Part shown: in pieces, positions 7,649 through 15,039 of the stretch
How the letters are laid out: each line of letters starts with the position of its first letter
How positions within the stretch are numbered: the stretch's first letter is position 1
DNA from: Planctomycetota bacterium
GTDB lineage: Bacteria > Planctomycetota > Phycisphaerae > FEN-1346
Direction: 5' to 3'
Length of the DNA: 43,681 nucleotides
Assembly (NCBI GenBank): GCA_030602705.1
Contig: JAUVZF010000032.1
Span: forward strand, 1-43,681
Position numbers and translations under genes: made by a program
Notes under the pieces: model-generated
The model's input: the letters and a program-made list of their open reading frames with translations, nothing else
What the model was told of the DNA's origin: nothing
The model's database searches: none

Positions 7649-8803
7649 CTACGCTTCATCCTTGCGGCGTTTCTTCTTTGGCTTGGGGCTGAACCGCCCC
7701 GCCGGGCCGCCGGCCGTAAAGAGGACGGCAAACCGCGTCACCAGGGCGCCCAGAAGGACGTAGCCCAGGAGCACCTGGAGCATCAGGAGCAGTTGGCCGT
7801 ATGGGCTCGCCGGGTTGGCGTGGATGTCGCCGAAACCGAGCGTCGTCTGCGTCACGACAGAGAAGTAAAAGGCGTGCAGGAACCCCCGCACCGCGCCCAC
7901 TTCGCCCCGGACCATCAGGCATTGCGGACACAGCCGGTAAACGAGCGCAAAGATAGCCGCGAATGCAAAAAACACGACGCCGATGCGGCCGGTTGCCCGG
8001 CCGTAGTCCGACACACACCAGAACGGCTGGACAAAGCCCCGCTTCAGCGCCTTCAGCCACCACGGGCCTGTCTTGTACCAGTTCCGCCACCCGATGCGCC
8101 GGACGTTGTATTCGAGGAGTTGTTTCAGCCCCGGCTCGACGCGGGCGTCGGCCAGGCCGACGCCCGTGAAGTTGGTCTTTCGGTCGATCAGGTTTCCCCA
8201 AAGGATGGTGGTTCCGTCAACGGACGCGGCGCAGAAACTGGCGCCTCGAAGATCGGCGAGCGAGAGGTCCGCGCCGTCCAGATAGGCGAACGAGAGGTCC
8301 GCGCCGTCCAGATGGGCCCCAGAGAGGACCGCGCCGTCCAGGTGGGCATACCAGAGGACCGCGCCGTCCAGATGGACCTCCCATAGGTTCGTGCCGTCCA
8401 GATGGGCGAACAAGAGGTCCGCGCCGTCCAGATGGGCCTGCCGGAGGTCCGCGCCGTCCAGATAGGCCTCATAGAGGTTCGCGCCGTCCAGATGGGCGTC
8501 GCAGAGGTTCGCGCCGTCCAGATGGGCGTCGTAGAGGTTCGCGCCGTCCAGATGGGCCCGCCGGAGGTTCGCGCCGTCCAGATGGGCCTCTCGGAGGTCC
8601 GCGCCGTCCAGATGGGCCTCCCGGAGGTTCGCCCCGCAGAGCCAGATGTCCTCGTGCCAGTGCTTTTTGCGCCACTGGTTCCACTCTGAGATGTCCTTGG
8701 CCTCGGAGCAGCGCTGGAGTATCCGGTATTGCTCGATGTTGCAACGTGCGCCGGGCAGGAAGGTTTCCGTCTTGGTGTCGTAAAACGTTTTGCCACTGGC
8801 CAT
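7649..8803 (-). CDS. Pentapeptide-repeat protein fused to two-TM potassium channel
   Basis: A 384-residue protein in three parts. Residues 1-56 are a soluble start (MASGKTFYD...). Residues 57-196 are about 14 tandem decapeptides of the form A(N/D)LxxAHLDG, that is, pairs of pentapeptide repeats expected to fold as a right-handed quadrilateral beta-helix. The C-terminal part is an ion channel: TM1 (IGVVFFAFAAIFALVYRL), a pore helix with selectivity filter TLGFGD at 321-326 in VVTQTTLGFGD, and TM2 (LLMLQVLLGYVLLGALV), then a basic tail (KPKKKRRK). TxGFGD is a K+-selective filter. Start ATG 8803 has GGAAAGGGA upstream; the in-frame ATG at 8836 does not. It may be a K+ channel with a cytoplasmic solenoid sensor or scaffold (inference). 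At DNA level the repeats are nearly identical. Confidence 0.85.
   Translation of the reverse strand: MASGKTFYDTKTETFLPGARCNIEQYRILQRCSEAKDISEWNQWRKKHWHEDIWLCGANLREAHLDGADLREAHLDGANLRRAHLDGANLYDAHLDGANLCDAHLDGANLYEAYLDGADLRQAHLDGADLLFAHLDGTNLWEVHLDGAVLWYAHLDGAVLSGAHLDGADLSFAYLDGADLSLADLRGASFCAASVDGTTILWGNLIDRKTNFTGVGLADARVEPGLKQLLEYNVRRIGWRNWYKTGPWWLKALKRGFVQPFWCVSDYGRATGRIGVVFFAFAAIFALVYRLCPQCLMVRGEVGAVRGFLHAFYFSVVTQTTLGFGDIHANPASPYGQLLLMLQVLLGYVLLGALVTRFAVLFTAGGPAGRFSPKPKKKRRKDEA
8241..8630. repeat. Thirteen in-phase 30-bp tandem repeats inside the channel gene
   Basis: Units start at 8241 (degenerate) and then every 30 bp from 8271 to 8601 without any indel. Each begins with a nearly invariant GCGCCGTCCAGATGGGC and ends GAGGTCC or GAGGTTC; variation is confined to about six bases in the middle, which encode the two residues before AHLDG. 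This is far more conserved than amino-acid constraint alone requires, which suggests recent unit duplication or gene conversion. The array encodes the pentapeptide solenoid, so copy number would change solenoid length in steps of ten residues. Confidence 0.95.
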
Positions 8804-8873
8804 GGGGCGGTCCCTTTCCGGATATGACGATGGCATCGTATCAGGTGGGTGCTCGGCGGGCAACCGGAAGCGG

Positions 8874-9028
8874 CGGCCTTTGAAGGCCGCTGCGAACGCC
8901 GCCACCGCATCCGGCGCGGTGGGTGCGGAGACCCACCGCGCAGACGATAGAGGCCCGGCCGCTACTGAAAACACACGGCCGGGCAAGACCGGCCGTGGCA
9001 CGCACAGGTTTGGAGACCCGCCGCGCAA
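8874..9028. repeat. Cluster of palindromic repeats upstream of the channel gene
   Basis: The 295-bp gap between the channel start (8803) and the STN gene stop (9099) holds several inverted repeats and no gene. They are GCGGCCTTTGAAGGCCGC (8874-8891); a perfect 11-bp stem GCGCGGTGGGT / ACCCACCGCGC (8914-8941); the CCGGCCGTG repeat (8972-9004), which is the inverted partner of 7594-7624; and GACCCGCCGCGCAA (9015-9028), which matches the end of the element at 39661-39734. No clear promoter for the channel gene is visible among them. Confidence 0.65.
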
Positions 9029-9053
9029 AAGCAGCATCCGTCACACGCGGGCC

Positions 9054-9089
9054 AAAAAGCGTAACTCCACGCAGCGCAACGAGTTGCGC
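9054..9089 (-). terminator. Intrinsic terminator downstream of STN gene
   Basis: On the minus strand, two stems follow the STN gene stop: GCGCAAC / GTTGCGC (9074-9089), then GCGT / ACGC (9059-9072) immediately followed by TTTTT (9054-9058). The position just after the stop codon supports a terminator, although the U-adjacent stem is short. Confidence 0.4.
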
Positions 9090-9098
9090 GCCGCTACC

Positions 9099-9998
9099 CT
9101 ACTCAATCATCGCAAGCAGGCGCCGGACGGCGCGGTGACCGTGATCGGTCTGGGTGATGATGAGTTGCCCGCCCAGGTAGGCGATCGTGGCGGGTCCGCC
9201 CTCGTCGGCCCAGGGGGCGATGCGGCGGTCGTTCTCGTTGCGGACGAACTTCTGCACGAGTTCGATGATCCGCTCGGGCGTGGCCTGGCCTTGATCGGTC
9301 GTCGCGGCGGCGCCTCCGCCAAAGAGGTCGCCGAAGCCACCGCCGCCGGCGGCTGCGGCCGCCGCCTGCGTCACGTCGCCCACCTCGAAACGCGGCGCAT
9401 CGGTGAAGTCCGGAATCTCGGCCAGCGTCAGCCGGATGCTGTACGTGGCGGTCTTCAGCGGCAGCCACGATTTCTCGAGCGTCGTAATCAGGACGTATCC
9501 CGGGCCGACGCGGTAGCCGCATTCCCGCGGAAGCACGAGTTCGATCGCCTTCTCGTAACTGATGCGCGAGACCTTGATCGAGACGGTCCGTGCCTCCAGA
9601 TCGATGCCCGCCTCCTCCAGCGCCTTGTCGAAGACCATGCCGAAGTTGCCGACCTCCCCCAGGTACACCAGGACGCTCTTGATGGAGGTGCGCTGGAAAT
9701 CGATGCCCGACCGGCTTCGCATCGCCGAGGTCATCGTGCGGCGGGTGCGGCCGAGTTCCCGGGCCTGGCGTGCCGCTTCCTGTCGCGCCTTGTAAGCGGC
9801 GGCGGTGTCGGCGGCGGCGTCGGTCTTGACCTCGGCGCTGGTCTTGGCCTCGGCGGGTTTGGGGACGGCCGCGGATTCGGAAGACGAAACGGCGGCGGCG
9901 GGACCGGGCGAAACGCCCGTCGGCTTGGCACAAACGCCGCGCGAACCAACCGCCGCAGCAACGAGCAAGAGAGCCACCAGAATCGTCCATCGTTTCAT
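9099..9998 (-). CDS. Secreted STN (secretin N-terminal-like) domain protein
   Basis: A 299-residue exported protein. Residues 1-24 are a signal peptide (MKRWTILVALLLVAAAVGS). An Ala/Lys/Pro/Glu-rich low-complexity stretch runs to about residue 75. Then comes a domain beginning GIDFQRTSIKSVLVYLGEVGNFGMVFD and continuing with VSIKVSRISYEKAIELVL and YRVGPGYVLITT, which is the pattern of the 'secretin and TonB N-terminus short' domain. A Gly-rich GGGGFGDLFGGG loop separates it from a C-terminal IIELVQKFV...LIITQTDHGHRAVRRLL segment, as in planctomycete proteins that use secretin N-domains without the pore. It is likely periplasmic; the partner is unknown. ATG 9998 has AAAGGAGG upstream. The frame is open to 10304, but no ribosome site supports a longer protein. 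Confidence 0.75.
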   Translation of the reverse strand: MKRWTILVALLLVAAAVGSRGVCAKPTGVSPGPAAAVSSSESAAVPKPAEAKTSAEVKTDAAADTAAAYKARQEAARQARELGRTRRTMTSAMRSRSGIDFQRTSIKSVLVYLGEVGNFGMVFDKALEEAGIDLEARTVSIKVSRISYEKAIELVLPRECGYRVGPGYVLITTLEKSWLPLKTATYSIRLTLAEIPDFTDAPRFEVGDVTQAAAAAAGGGGFGDLFGGGAAATTDQGQATPERIIELVQKFVRNENDRRIAPWADEGGPATIAYLGGQLIITQTDHGHRAVRRLLAMIE

Positions 9999-10138
9999 GG
10001 CCCGCCTCCTTTCGCCCCTTGGCCCAACCGTCTTATTATACGACCAACCGGCCGCTGTGCCTTCGACGTTTTCGGCGGCGGCAGGGAGCAGCCCGCAGCG
10101 AGAACCGCCGCGGCCGTAACCGCTGTTGAGAGAAAGCG

Positions 10139-11338
10139 TTATGAATTGCCGCCCGGGGGCACCACCTTCCCCGCCTTGTAGGTCGTCCCGCGCCACGTGA
10201 CGCCGCGGAGCCCCAGCGCCCGCACGATCGCCCCGGCCTGGAACGTCAGCACCAGCACCGCCGCCACCGGGTAGAACAGCAGGCACCACGGGTTGCCCCG
10301 GCACAGAATGAACAGCCGCCGCATCGTCACCACCAGCGCCACCACCATCACGGCGGCAAGCAGGAACGCGAGCAACGTCGGCGGGCCGGCGTCACCTGCG
10401 GCCATCAGCACCGACGAAACGCCCAGCGCCGCAAACGGCATCAGGGTAAACAGGAAGGTCATCGTCATCACGGCGAGCAGCCACGACACGCTCTTGAATC
10501 CGCCGTAGTAGATGCGCGTCCATCCGCGGTACATCGCGCTCAGGGAATCGTACATGCGGGTGCTGAACAGGTCCTCGCCGACGGCGTTGAACAGGCGGTG
10601 CCCCGCGCCCTTGACGCACCGTGCCAGGGCGATATCTTCGACGATCTCGTTCTTGACGGCGCCGTAACCCCCTGTGGCTTCATAAGTTGCGCGCCGGATG
10701 AGGATGTACTGCCCGTTCGCGAAGGCGGTGCGGCGCTTCGGATTGTTGGCCCACGTCGGACGGAACCACGCCACCAGCACCGAGCCCGCCACCGGCTGGA
10801 CCGCGTTCTCCCAGAAGCCGTGCATCTCAAGAACCGGCCACAGGCTGAGCATGTCGCCCTGGTTGGCCGCCAGAAAGTTGACGCCCGCCCGCACGCTGTG
10901 TGTGGCCTGGCGGCAGTCGGCGTCGACGAACAGGAGCCAGTCGCCGCGCGCCTGCCCCGCCCCCGCGTGCATGGCGTGCGGCTTGCCGAACCAGCCGGCG
11001 GGCAGTTCCGCGACCTGGATGAGCCGCACGCGCGGGTCGGCTGCGGCGACCTCACGCACGATAGCCGCCGTACGGTCGGTGCTGCGGTCGTCCACCACGA
11101 GGATCTCGAGGTTCGCATAGTCCTGGGCCAGGAGCGTCTCGAGGGCCTCGCGGATGTTATCCTGCTCGTCTTTCGCAGGAACGATGACCGACACGAGCCC
11201 AAGGTCCGGAGCGTCCGGGATGGTGTCGGCCGAAAGGACCGGCCCCCGCGACCCCGGCAGGTACACCAAAACCGCCCGGTAGACCCACACGCACGTGACG
11301 GCCAGGAGGACGACGATGCCGATCGTCTCCAGGATCAT
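10139..11338 (-). CDS. Family 2 glycosyltransferase, membrane-bound
   Basis: A 399-residue GT-A fold glycosyltransferase. An N-terminal membrane segment (residues 4-25) is followed by VSVIVPAKDEQDNI. VVDDRSTDRT has its Asp pair at 83-84, and FVDADC (DxD at 139-141) binds the nucleotide sugar and metal. EDIALARCVKGAGHRL is the acceptor-side catalytic region. The C-terminal third has three or four further membrane segments. The arrangement resembles HpnB/CrtQ-like transferases acting on a lipid acceptor at the inner membrane; the donor and acceptor cannot be named. ATG 11338 is chosen because it puts the membrane segment at the N-terminus and has GGGGAG upstream; the frame is open to 11452. The start lies 25 bp after the larC stop, so the two are probably co-transcribed. 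Confidence 0.85.
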   Translation of the reverse strand: MILETIGIVVLLAVTCVWVYRAVLVYLPGSRGPVLSADTIPDAPDLGLVSVIVPAKDEQDNIREALETLLAQDYANLEILVVDDRSTDRTAAIVREVAAADPRVRLIQVAELPAGWFGKPHAMHAGAGQARGDWLLFVDADCRQATHSVRAGVNFLAANQGDMLSLWPVLEMHGFWENAVQPVAGSVLVAWFRPTWANNPKRRTAFANGQYILIRRATYEATGGYGAVKNEIVEDIALARCVKGAGHRLFNAVGEDLFSTRMYDSLSAMYRGWTRIYYGGFKSVSWLLAVMTMTFLFTLMPFAALGVSSVLMAAGDAGPPTLLAFLLAAVMVVALVVTMRRLFILCRGNPWCLLFYPVAAVLVLTFQAGAIVRALGLRGVTWRGTTYKAGKVVPPGGNS

Positions 11339-11363
11339 CCGCTCCGGCTCCCCTGGTCGAGTC

Positions 11364-12551
11364 TCATTCGGCGCCGCCGTACGCTGCCCGGGCCGCCTGG
11401 TAGACCTCGCGGAACGCCACGCCCCGCTCCTCGGCCAGCCGCACACAGTCATCGTATTCGGGCAGGGCGGTCACGACCCGCCCCGCACGGCGGCCGACCT
11501 TGATGCGGACCGTGCCGAAGCGTGTCTCGACCGGGACGTGCCGGCGGTCGAGTTTGGCCCGGTCAACGCGTCTGCGTCGCACGCCGAAGGTTGTAGTTTC
11601 CCGAAAAATGGCGTTTTCGACCGCGTCACGGCGGTTTTCCTCCGCCAGACACGCCAGCACCACTCCCGGCCGCCCCTTCTTCATGGTGGCGGGGGTCAGC
11701 CACACGTCAAGGGCGCCGGCCTGGAAAAGGGCGCCTGTGGCGGCCCCGAGCGTTTCGCCGGTGGCGTCGTCGAGGTTCGCCTCCAGCAGCCAGACGGTGT
11801 CGTTTTCCGGCCCGGCCGCAGCGGCCTCCAGAGGCTCTCCGATGACCACCCGCAGGACGTTGGGCCTTCGGCGCCCCTCGCGCGCCCCAGCGCCGTATCC
11901 CACGGCTTCCGGGACCATGGCGGGCATCGGGCCGAACGCCTCGGCCAGGGCGACGACGATGGCGGCGCCCGTGGGCGTCGTCAGTTCGCCGGGCTCGTCG
12001 CATTCGGCCGTCGGCACGCCTCGCACCAGTTCCACGACGGCGGGGGCGGGAACGGGGAGGCGGCCGTGGGAGCCATCTACATATCCCGAGCCCATGGGAA
12101 GCGGCGAGGCGGCCATCCGCTCTACGCCCAACAGCACCAGGCCGGCGCACGTGCCCACAATGTCCACAATCGCGTCTACAGCACCCACCTCATGGAAGTG
12201 CACCTCGTCCGGGGTCGTTCCGTGCACCTTCGCCTCGGCCTCTGCCAGGCGGGAAAAGACGGCCTTTGACCAGGCGGCCGCCGGGCCGGGAAGGTCGGCG
12301 GCCTCGATGAGGGCCACGATGTCGGAAAGCCCGCGGTGGTGGTGCCCGGCGTCGGCCAGGCGGACCTCGGCGCGCGTCACCCGCAGGCCCTTGCGCACCT
12401 CCTGCCGCAGCACATCGAGTTCGTAGCCGGTCACGGGCAGGCTGTCGAGACAGCGACGCAGGTCTTTCTCGGGAAGGCCCGCGTCCAGCAAGGCCCCAAG
12501 CAGCATGTCGCCACTGACACCGGAAAAGGCATCAACGTAGATGAGGCTCAT
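11364..12551 (-). CDS. larC: Nickel pincer cofactor biosynthesis protein LarC
   Basis: A 395-residue LarC (DUF111) protein. LarC is a CTP-dependent cyclometallase that inserts nickel into the pyridinium dithiocarboxylate mononucleotide cofactor first found in lactate racemase. Visible motifs are DAFSGVSGDMLLGALLDAG at the N-terminus, ADAGHHHRGLSDI with a His cluster, DEVHFHEVGAVDAIVDIVG, LTTPTGAAIV, LEANLDDATGE and TPATMKKGRPG. It is a single full-length frame. No larA, larB or larE is in this window, so the pathway partners must lie elsewhere or the protein serves another racemase. ATG 12551 follows GGGGGACGTTC. It sits between a secreted hypothetical gene upstream and a glycosyltransferase downstream, all on the minus strand. 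Confidence 0.93.
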   Translation of the reverse strand: MSLIYVDAFSGVSGDMLLGALLDAGLPEKDLRRCLDSLPVTGYELDVLRQEVRKGLRVTRAEVRLADAGHHHRGLSDIVALIEAADLPGPAAAWSKAVFSRLAEAEAKVHGTTPDEVHFHEVGAVDAIVDIVGTCAGLVLLGVERMAASPLPMGSGYVDGSHGRLPVPAPAVVELVRGVPTAECDEPGELTTPTGAAIVVALAEAFGPMPAMVPEAVGYGAGAREGRRRPNVLRVVIGEPLEAAAAGPENDTVWLLEANLDDATGETLGAATGALFQAGALDVWLTPATMKKGRPGVVLACLAEENRRDAVENAIFRETTTFGVRRRRVDRAKLDRRHVPVETRFGTVRIKVGRRAGRVVTALPEYDDCVRLAEERGVAFREVYQAARAAYGGAE

Positions 12552-12611
12552 GAACGTCCCCCTGCTGCGGGCCCGGGCCGAAGTGGCCCCGTTTTCGGGC
12601 GCCTGACGGGG

Positions 12612-13346
12612 CTATTTCGTGTCCTGGCCCTCGGCGCTGCTGTCGTGGGCTTTGAGTTCCTCCAGGGCCTTATTGTAAGCGTCCGGGCCGAAAACGACGC
12701 GGCGGATGTAGATTAAATCCTCAAGTTTGGCCCCCATCGGCCCCTTGTCGCGTTTGTGGAGGATAAACCGTTCGGCCTTGCCGTCGCGCGTGGCGTAGAG
12801 CGGCTGGCCGAGGATGTGGCCGACGATCTGGTGGTCGTTTCTGAGCGTGAGCCGCCAGGCGAGCATGCGGAGCGGGTAGGCGCGGCCGGTGTAGACCTTC
12901 TCCGGATTGCCGGCCTCCTTGAACCGCCACTGCCTGTCCATGCGCTCCCATTCCACGATGGCTTCAATCCGCTTGCACGCCGGAACCGGAACGAACTCGT
13001 AGATTTTGCGCTTGAGGTTGTAGATCTTGAGCCGCTTGGCCCGCGTCGTGTAGATCCTGCCAGGGTGCTTCACTCCGTCCGAGAGTTCAATATAACCGGG
13101 CACCGCGTCCTTTCGGCGAACGGCTTGCTTGCCGGAACCAAAGGGATTGGTGGGAGTGCCGCTGGGAGCAGCCTGCTCGTCCTCGACGAAGGCAATGTCG
13201 GGCTCGGCCCCCGCTTTGCCCGCCGGCGCGGGGGTGGCCGATGACGGAGCGGCGATGGCTGGAGGGCCGGCGCTGGTGGCGGCCAGAGCGGCAAGAACCA
13301 CGCAGCCGAGTGCCGCCAGGAGCGTCAATCGTGCATCTTGCGTCAT
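12612..13346 (-). CDS. Secreted hypothetical protein
   Basis: A 244-residue protein not recognised as a known family. Residues 1-28 look like a signal peptide (RLTLLAALGCVVLAALAATSA), followed by an Ala/Pro/Gly-rich linker to about residue 70. The rest is a compact domain rich in basic and aromatic residues: GYIELSDGVKHPGRIYTTRAKRLKIYN, then IEAIVEWERMDRQWRFKEAG, RMLAWRLTLRNDHQIVGHIL and LIYIRRVVFGPDAYNKALEEL. The alternating short strands suggest a beta-barrel-like fold (inference). ATG 13346 is preferred over ATG 13373 because AGAGG precedes it and it starts directly at the signal peptide. It is divergent from nadD with only 56 bp between starts, so the promoters probably overlap. Confidence 0.6.
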   Translation of the reverse strand: MTQDARLTLLAALGCVVLAALAATSAGPPAIAAPSSATPAPAGKAGAEPDIAFVEDEQAAPSGTPTNPFGSGKQAVRRKDAVPGYIELSDGVKHPGRIYTTRAKRLKIYNLKRKIYEFVPVPACKRIEAIVEWERMDRQWRFKEAGNPEKVYTGRAYPLRMLAWRLTLRNDHQIVGHILGQPLYATRDGKAERFILHKRDKGPMGAKLEDLIYIRRVVFGPDAYNKALEELKAHDSSAEGQDTK

Positions 13347-13402
13347 GGCAAGTGCCTCTGGAACGCTTGACATCGCCGGTCGGCGGTTCCATACTACGGG
13401 GC

Positions 13403-14035
13403 ATGGAACGGATCGGCATCCTGGGCGGCACGTTCGACCCGATTCACCTGGGTCATCTTATCGCAGCGGCGTACGCTTGCAACCATCTTTCTCTGGATCG
13501 TGTGCTGTTGGTCCCGTCGTCGTCGCCGGTACATCGGCCGCTGCACTCGCCGGCCGCGGTGGAGCATCGAGTGGCGATGTGTCGCCTGGCCGCCGCCGCG
13601 CTGCCGCCGTTCGAGGTCTCGGAGGTGGAAGTGGCGCGGGCCGAGCCGTCCTACACCGTCCTGACGCTGCGGTACTTGGCGGAGGCGTTTGGCGACGAGG
13701 CGGAACTGGTCCTGCTCCTTGGCGAGGACAACCTGCACCTGCTTCACACGTGGCGGCGGTTGGAAGAGATCCTGGACCTGGCCACGGTGGCCGTGCTGCC
13801 GCGCCCCGTGGCGGAACCGCCGGATTTGGCGCCGCTTGAGGCATCCATCGGCCAAGAGGCGGTGGCGGAGGTCCTGCGGTGCCGCGTGCCGGGACCGCTG
13901 GTTGCGATCAACGCAACCGAGATACGCCGCCGCGTTCGGGCCGGCATCTCGATTAGCGGGCTGGTACCGGCAAGCGTAGGTGCCTACATTGCCGCCAACG
14001 GCATATACGCCGAGACGGGGCAGGCGGGCAAGTAA
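13403..14035 (+). CDS. nadD: Nicotinate-nucleotide adenylyltransferase
   Basis: A 210-residue nucleotidyltransferase that adenylylates nicotinate mononucleotide to deamido-NAD in NAD synthesis. The N-terminal signature GILGGTFDPIHLGHL has HxGH at 15-18. LLLGEDNLHLLHTWRRLEEIL follows in the middle. The C-terminal INATEIRRRVRAG corresponds to the usual SSTxIR motif, with Ala in place of the second Ser. The length is normal. The start is the ATG at 13403; the longer open frame from 13241 runs antisense through the neighbouring secreted gene. The common partner rsfS is not adjacent. Its stop is within 110 bp of the parS site. Confidence 0.93.
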   Translation: MERIGILGGTFDPIHLGHLIAAAYACNHLSLDRVLLVPSSSPVHRPLHSPAAVEHRVAMCRLAAAALPPFEVSEVEVARAEPSYTVLTLRYLAEAFGDEAELVLLLGEDNLHLLHTWRRLEEILDLATVAVLPRPVAEPPDLAPLEASIGQEAVAEVLRCRVPGPLVAINATEIRRRVRAGISISGLVPASVGAYIAANGIYAETGQAGK

Positions 14036-14045
14036 CCCGCATTTT
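14024..14045 (+). terminator. Intrinsic terminator overlapping the nadD stop
   Basis: The stem GCGGG / CCCGC spans the TAA stop of nadD and is followed by ATTTTC. It is short but correctly placed to end nadD transcription before the converging parB gene. Confidence 0.4.
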
Positions 14046-14103
14046 CGGGCCGTCGGGGGGTTTTGGGCTGCCATAGTCGAGCCTCGCGGGTCTGGCGGCC
14101 GGG

Positions 14104-14119
14104 TGCTGGACGTGGAACA
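14104..14119. other. parS: Degenerate second parS-like site
   Basis: TGCTGGACGTGGAACA matches 13 of 16 positions of the symmetric parS form TGTTCCACGTGGAACA, with the whole right half-site intact apart from the centre. It begins 37 bp before the consensus site at 14141. It may be a decayed or auxiliary ParB site. Confidence 0.4.
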
Positions 14120-14140
14120 TGGGCAGCGGCGCAGACGGGG

Positions 14141-14156
14141 TGTTCCACGTGAAACA
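14141..14156. other. parS: parS centromere site
   Basis: TGTTCCACGTGAAACA is identical to the well-known bacterial chromosomal parS consensus (TGTTNCACGTGAAACA). It lies 12 bp beyond the parB stop, between the converging nadD and parB genes. ParB binds it through its helix-turn-helix, loads as a CTP-dependent sliding clamp and is moved by ParA. The match and the location beside parAB make this secure. Confidence 0.95.
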
Positions 14157-14168
14157 TCGGGCTCGCCG

Positions 14169-15029
14169 CTATTGGAGACGGTCCAGGATCCGGTCCAAAT
14201 CGTCCTGGTTGTAGAACTCGATCACAATTCTGCCTCTGTCCGGTTTCTCGCCCACCTCAACAGACACTTTCGTGCCCAGGGCCTCGCGGAGCCTCGTCTC
14301 AAGGTCGCGGACCTCGGGGCTCTTGAAAGATTGCCGAGGCTTACGCTTCCGGCCGGTCCCCGGGGCCGACAGCCGCTCGACCTGCCGAACGGAGAGTCCT
14401 TCACGGGCTACGCGCTCGGCAATGTGCACCTGCTTGCCGGCATCGTCAATCGCCAGGATGGCCCGGGCATGGCCCATGGCGATAAAGCCGCCGCGCACCA
14501 TGACCTGAACCTGCGGGGGCAGGTCCAACAGGCGGATCGTGTTGGCGATCGTGCTGCGGTCGAGGCCCAATCGAGCGGCGGCGGCGGCCTGTGTCCGGCC
14601 GGTCGAGTCGAGGTACGCCTTGAAACTCTCGGCCTTCTCGATCGCGTCGAGGTCCTCGCGCTGCAGGTTCTCCACCAGGGCGAGTTCCAGAAGTTGGTCG
14701 TCCGGAACGTCGCGGACCACGACCGGCACCTCCGCGAGACCCAAGGTCTGGGCGGCCCGGAATCGTCGCTCGCCGACGACGATCTGGTAACGCTCGCCGC
14801 GTTTGCGGACCACGATCGGCTGCAGGAGCCCGTGCTCGCGGATCGAGGCCGCCAGTTGCTCAAGATCGGTGGTCTCGACGGCGCGGCGAGGCTGGTGTGG
14901 GTTGGGGTCCAGCAGCGCGATGGGCACCGACGCCGTCGGGCCCGTCGCGACGGTGAGGTCGGGAATCGGCTGGGCGGGTTGTCCTTTGAGAAGTCCGTCC
15001 AGCCCTCGACCGAGACTGCGATTGGCCAT
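14169..15029 (-). CDS. parB: Chromosome partitioning protein ParB
   Basis: A 286-residue ParB/Spo0J. The N-terminus MANRSLGRGLDGLL is the usual ParA-stimulating segment. The CTP-binding box is GERRFR at 86-91. Next is ELALVENLQREDLDAIEKAESF, then the helix-turn-helix QAAAAARLGLDRSTIANTIRLL that reads parS. A basic linker (RKRKPRQSF) leads to a C-terminal dimerisation domain ending DDLDRILDRLQ. It loads on the parS site immediately beyond its 3' end and works with ParA, encoded 10 bp upstream in the same operon. The length is normal. An unusual point is a Pro/Thr-rich stretch at residues 18-45. Confidence 0.96.
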   Translation of the reverse strand: MANRSLGRGLDGLLKGQPAQPIPDLTVATGPTASVPIALLDPNPHQPRRAVETTDLEQLAASIREHGLLQPIVVRKRGERYQIVVGERRFRAAQTLGLAEVPVVVRDVPDDQLLELALVENLQREDLDAIEKAESFKAYLDSTGRTQAAAAARLGLDRSTIANTIRLLDLPPQVQVMVRGGFIAMGHARAILAIDDAGKQVHIAERVAREGLSVRQVERLSAPGTGRKRKPRQSFKSPEVRDLETRLREALGTKVSVEVGEKPDRGRIVIEFYNQDDLDRILDRLQ

Positions 15030-15039
15030 GACCGTACTC

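Noticed and set aside
8241..8630. Possible CRISPR array (regular 30-bp repeats)
   Set aside because: The units are contiguous with no spacers and are in frame with the pentapeptide solenoid; they are coding tandem repeats.
8402..8689. Plus-strand repetitive protein with VRAVQMG units
   Set aside because: It is the antisense reading of the pentapeptide DNA repeats.
14036..14168. Replication origin next to parS
   Set aside because: No DnaA boxes or AT-rich unwinding region are visible in the gap.
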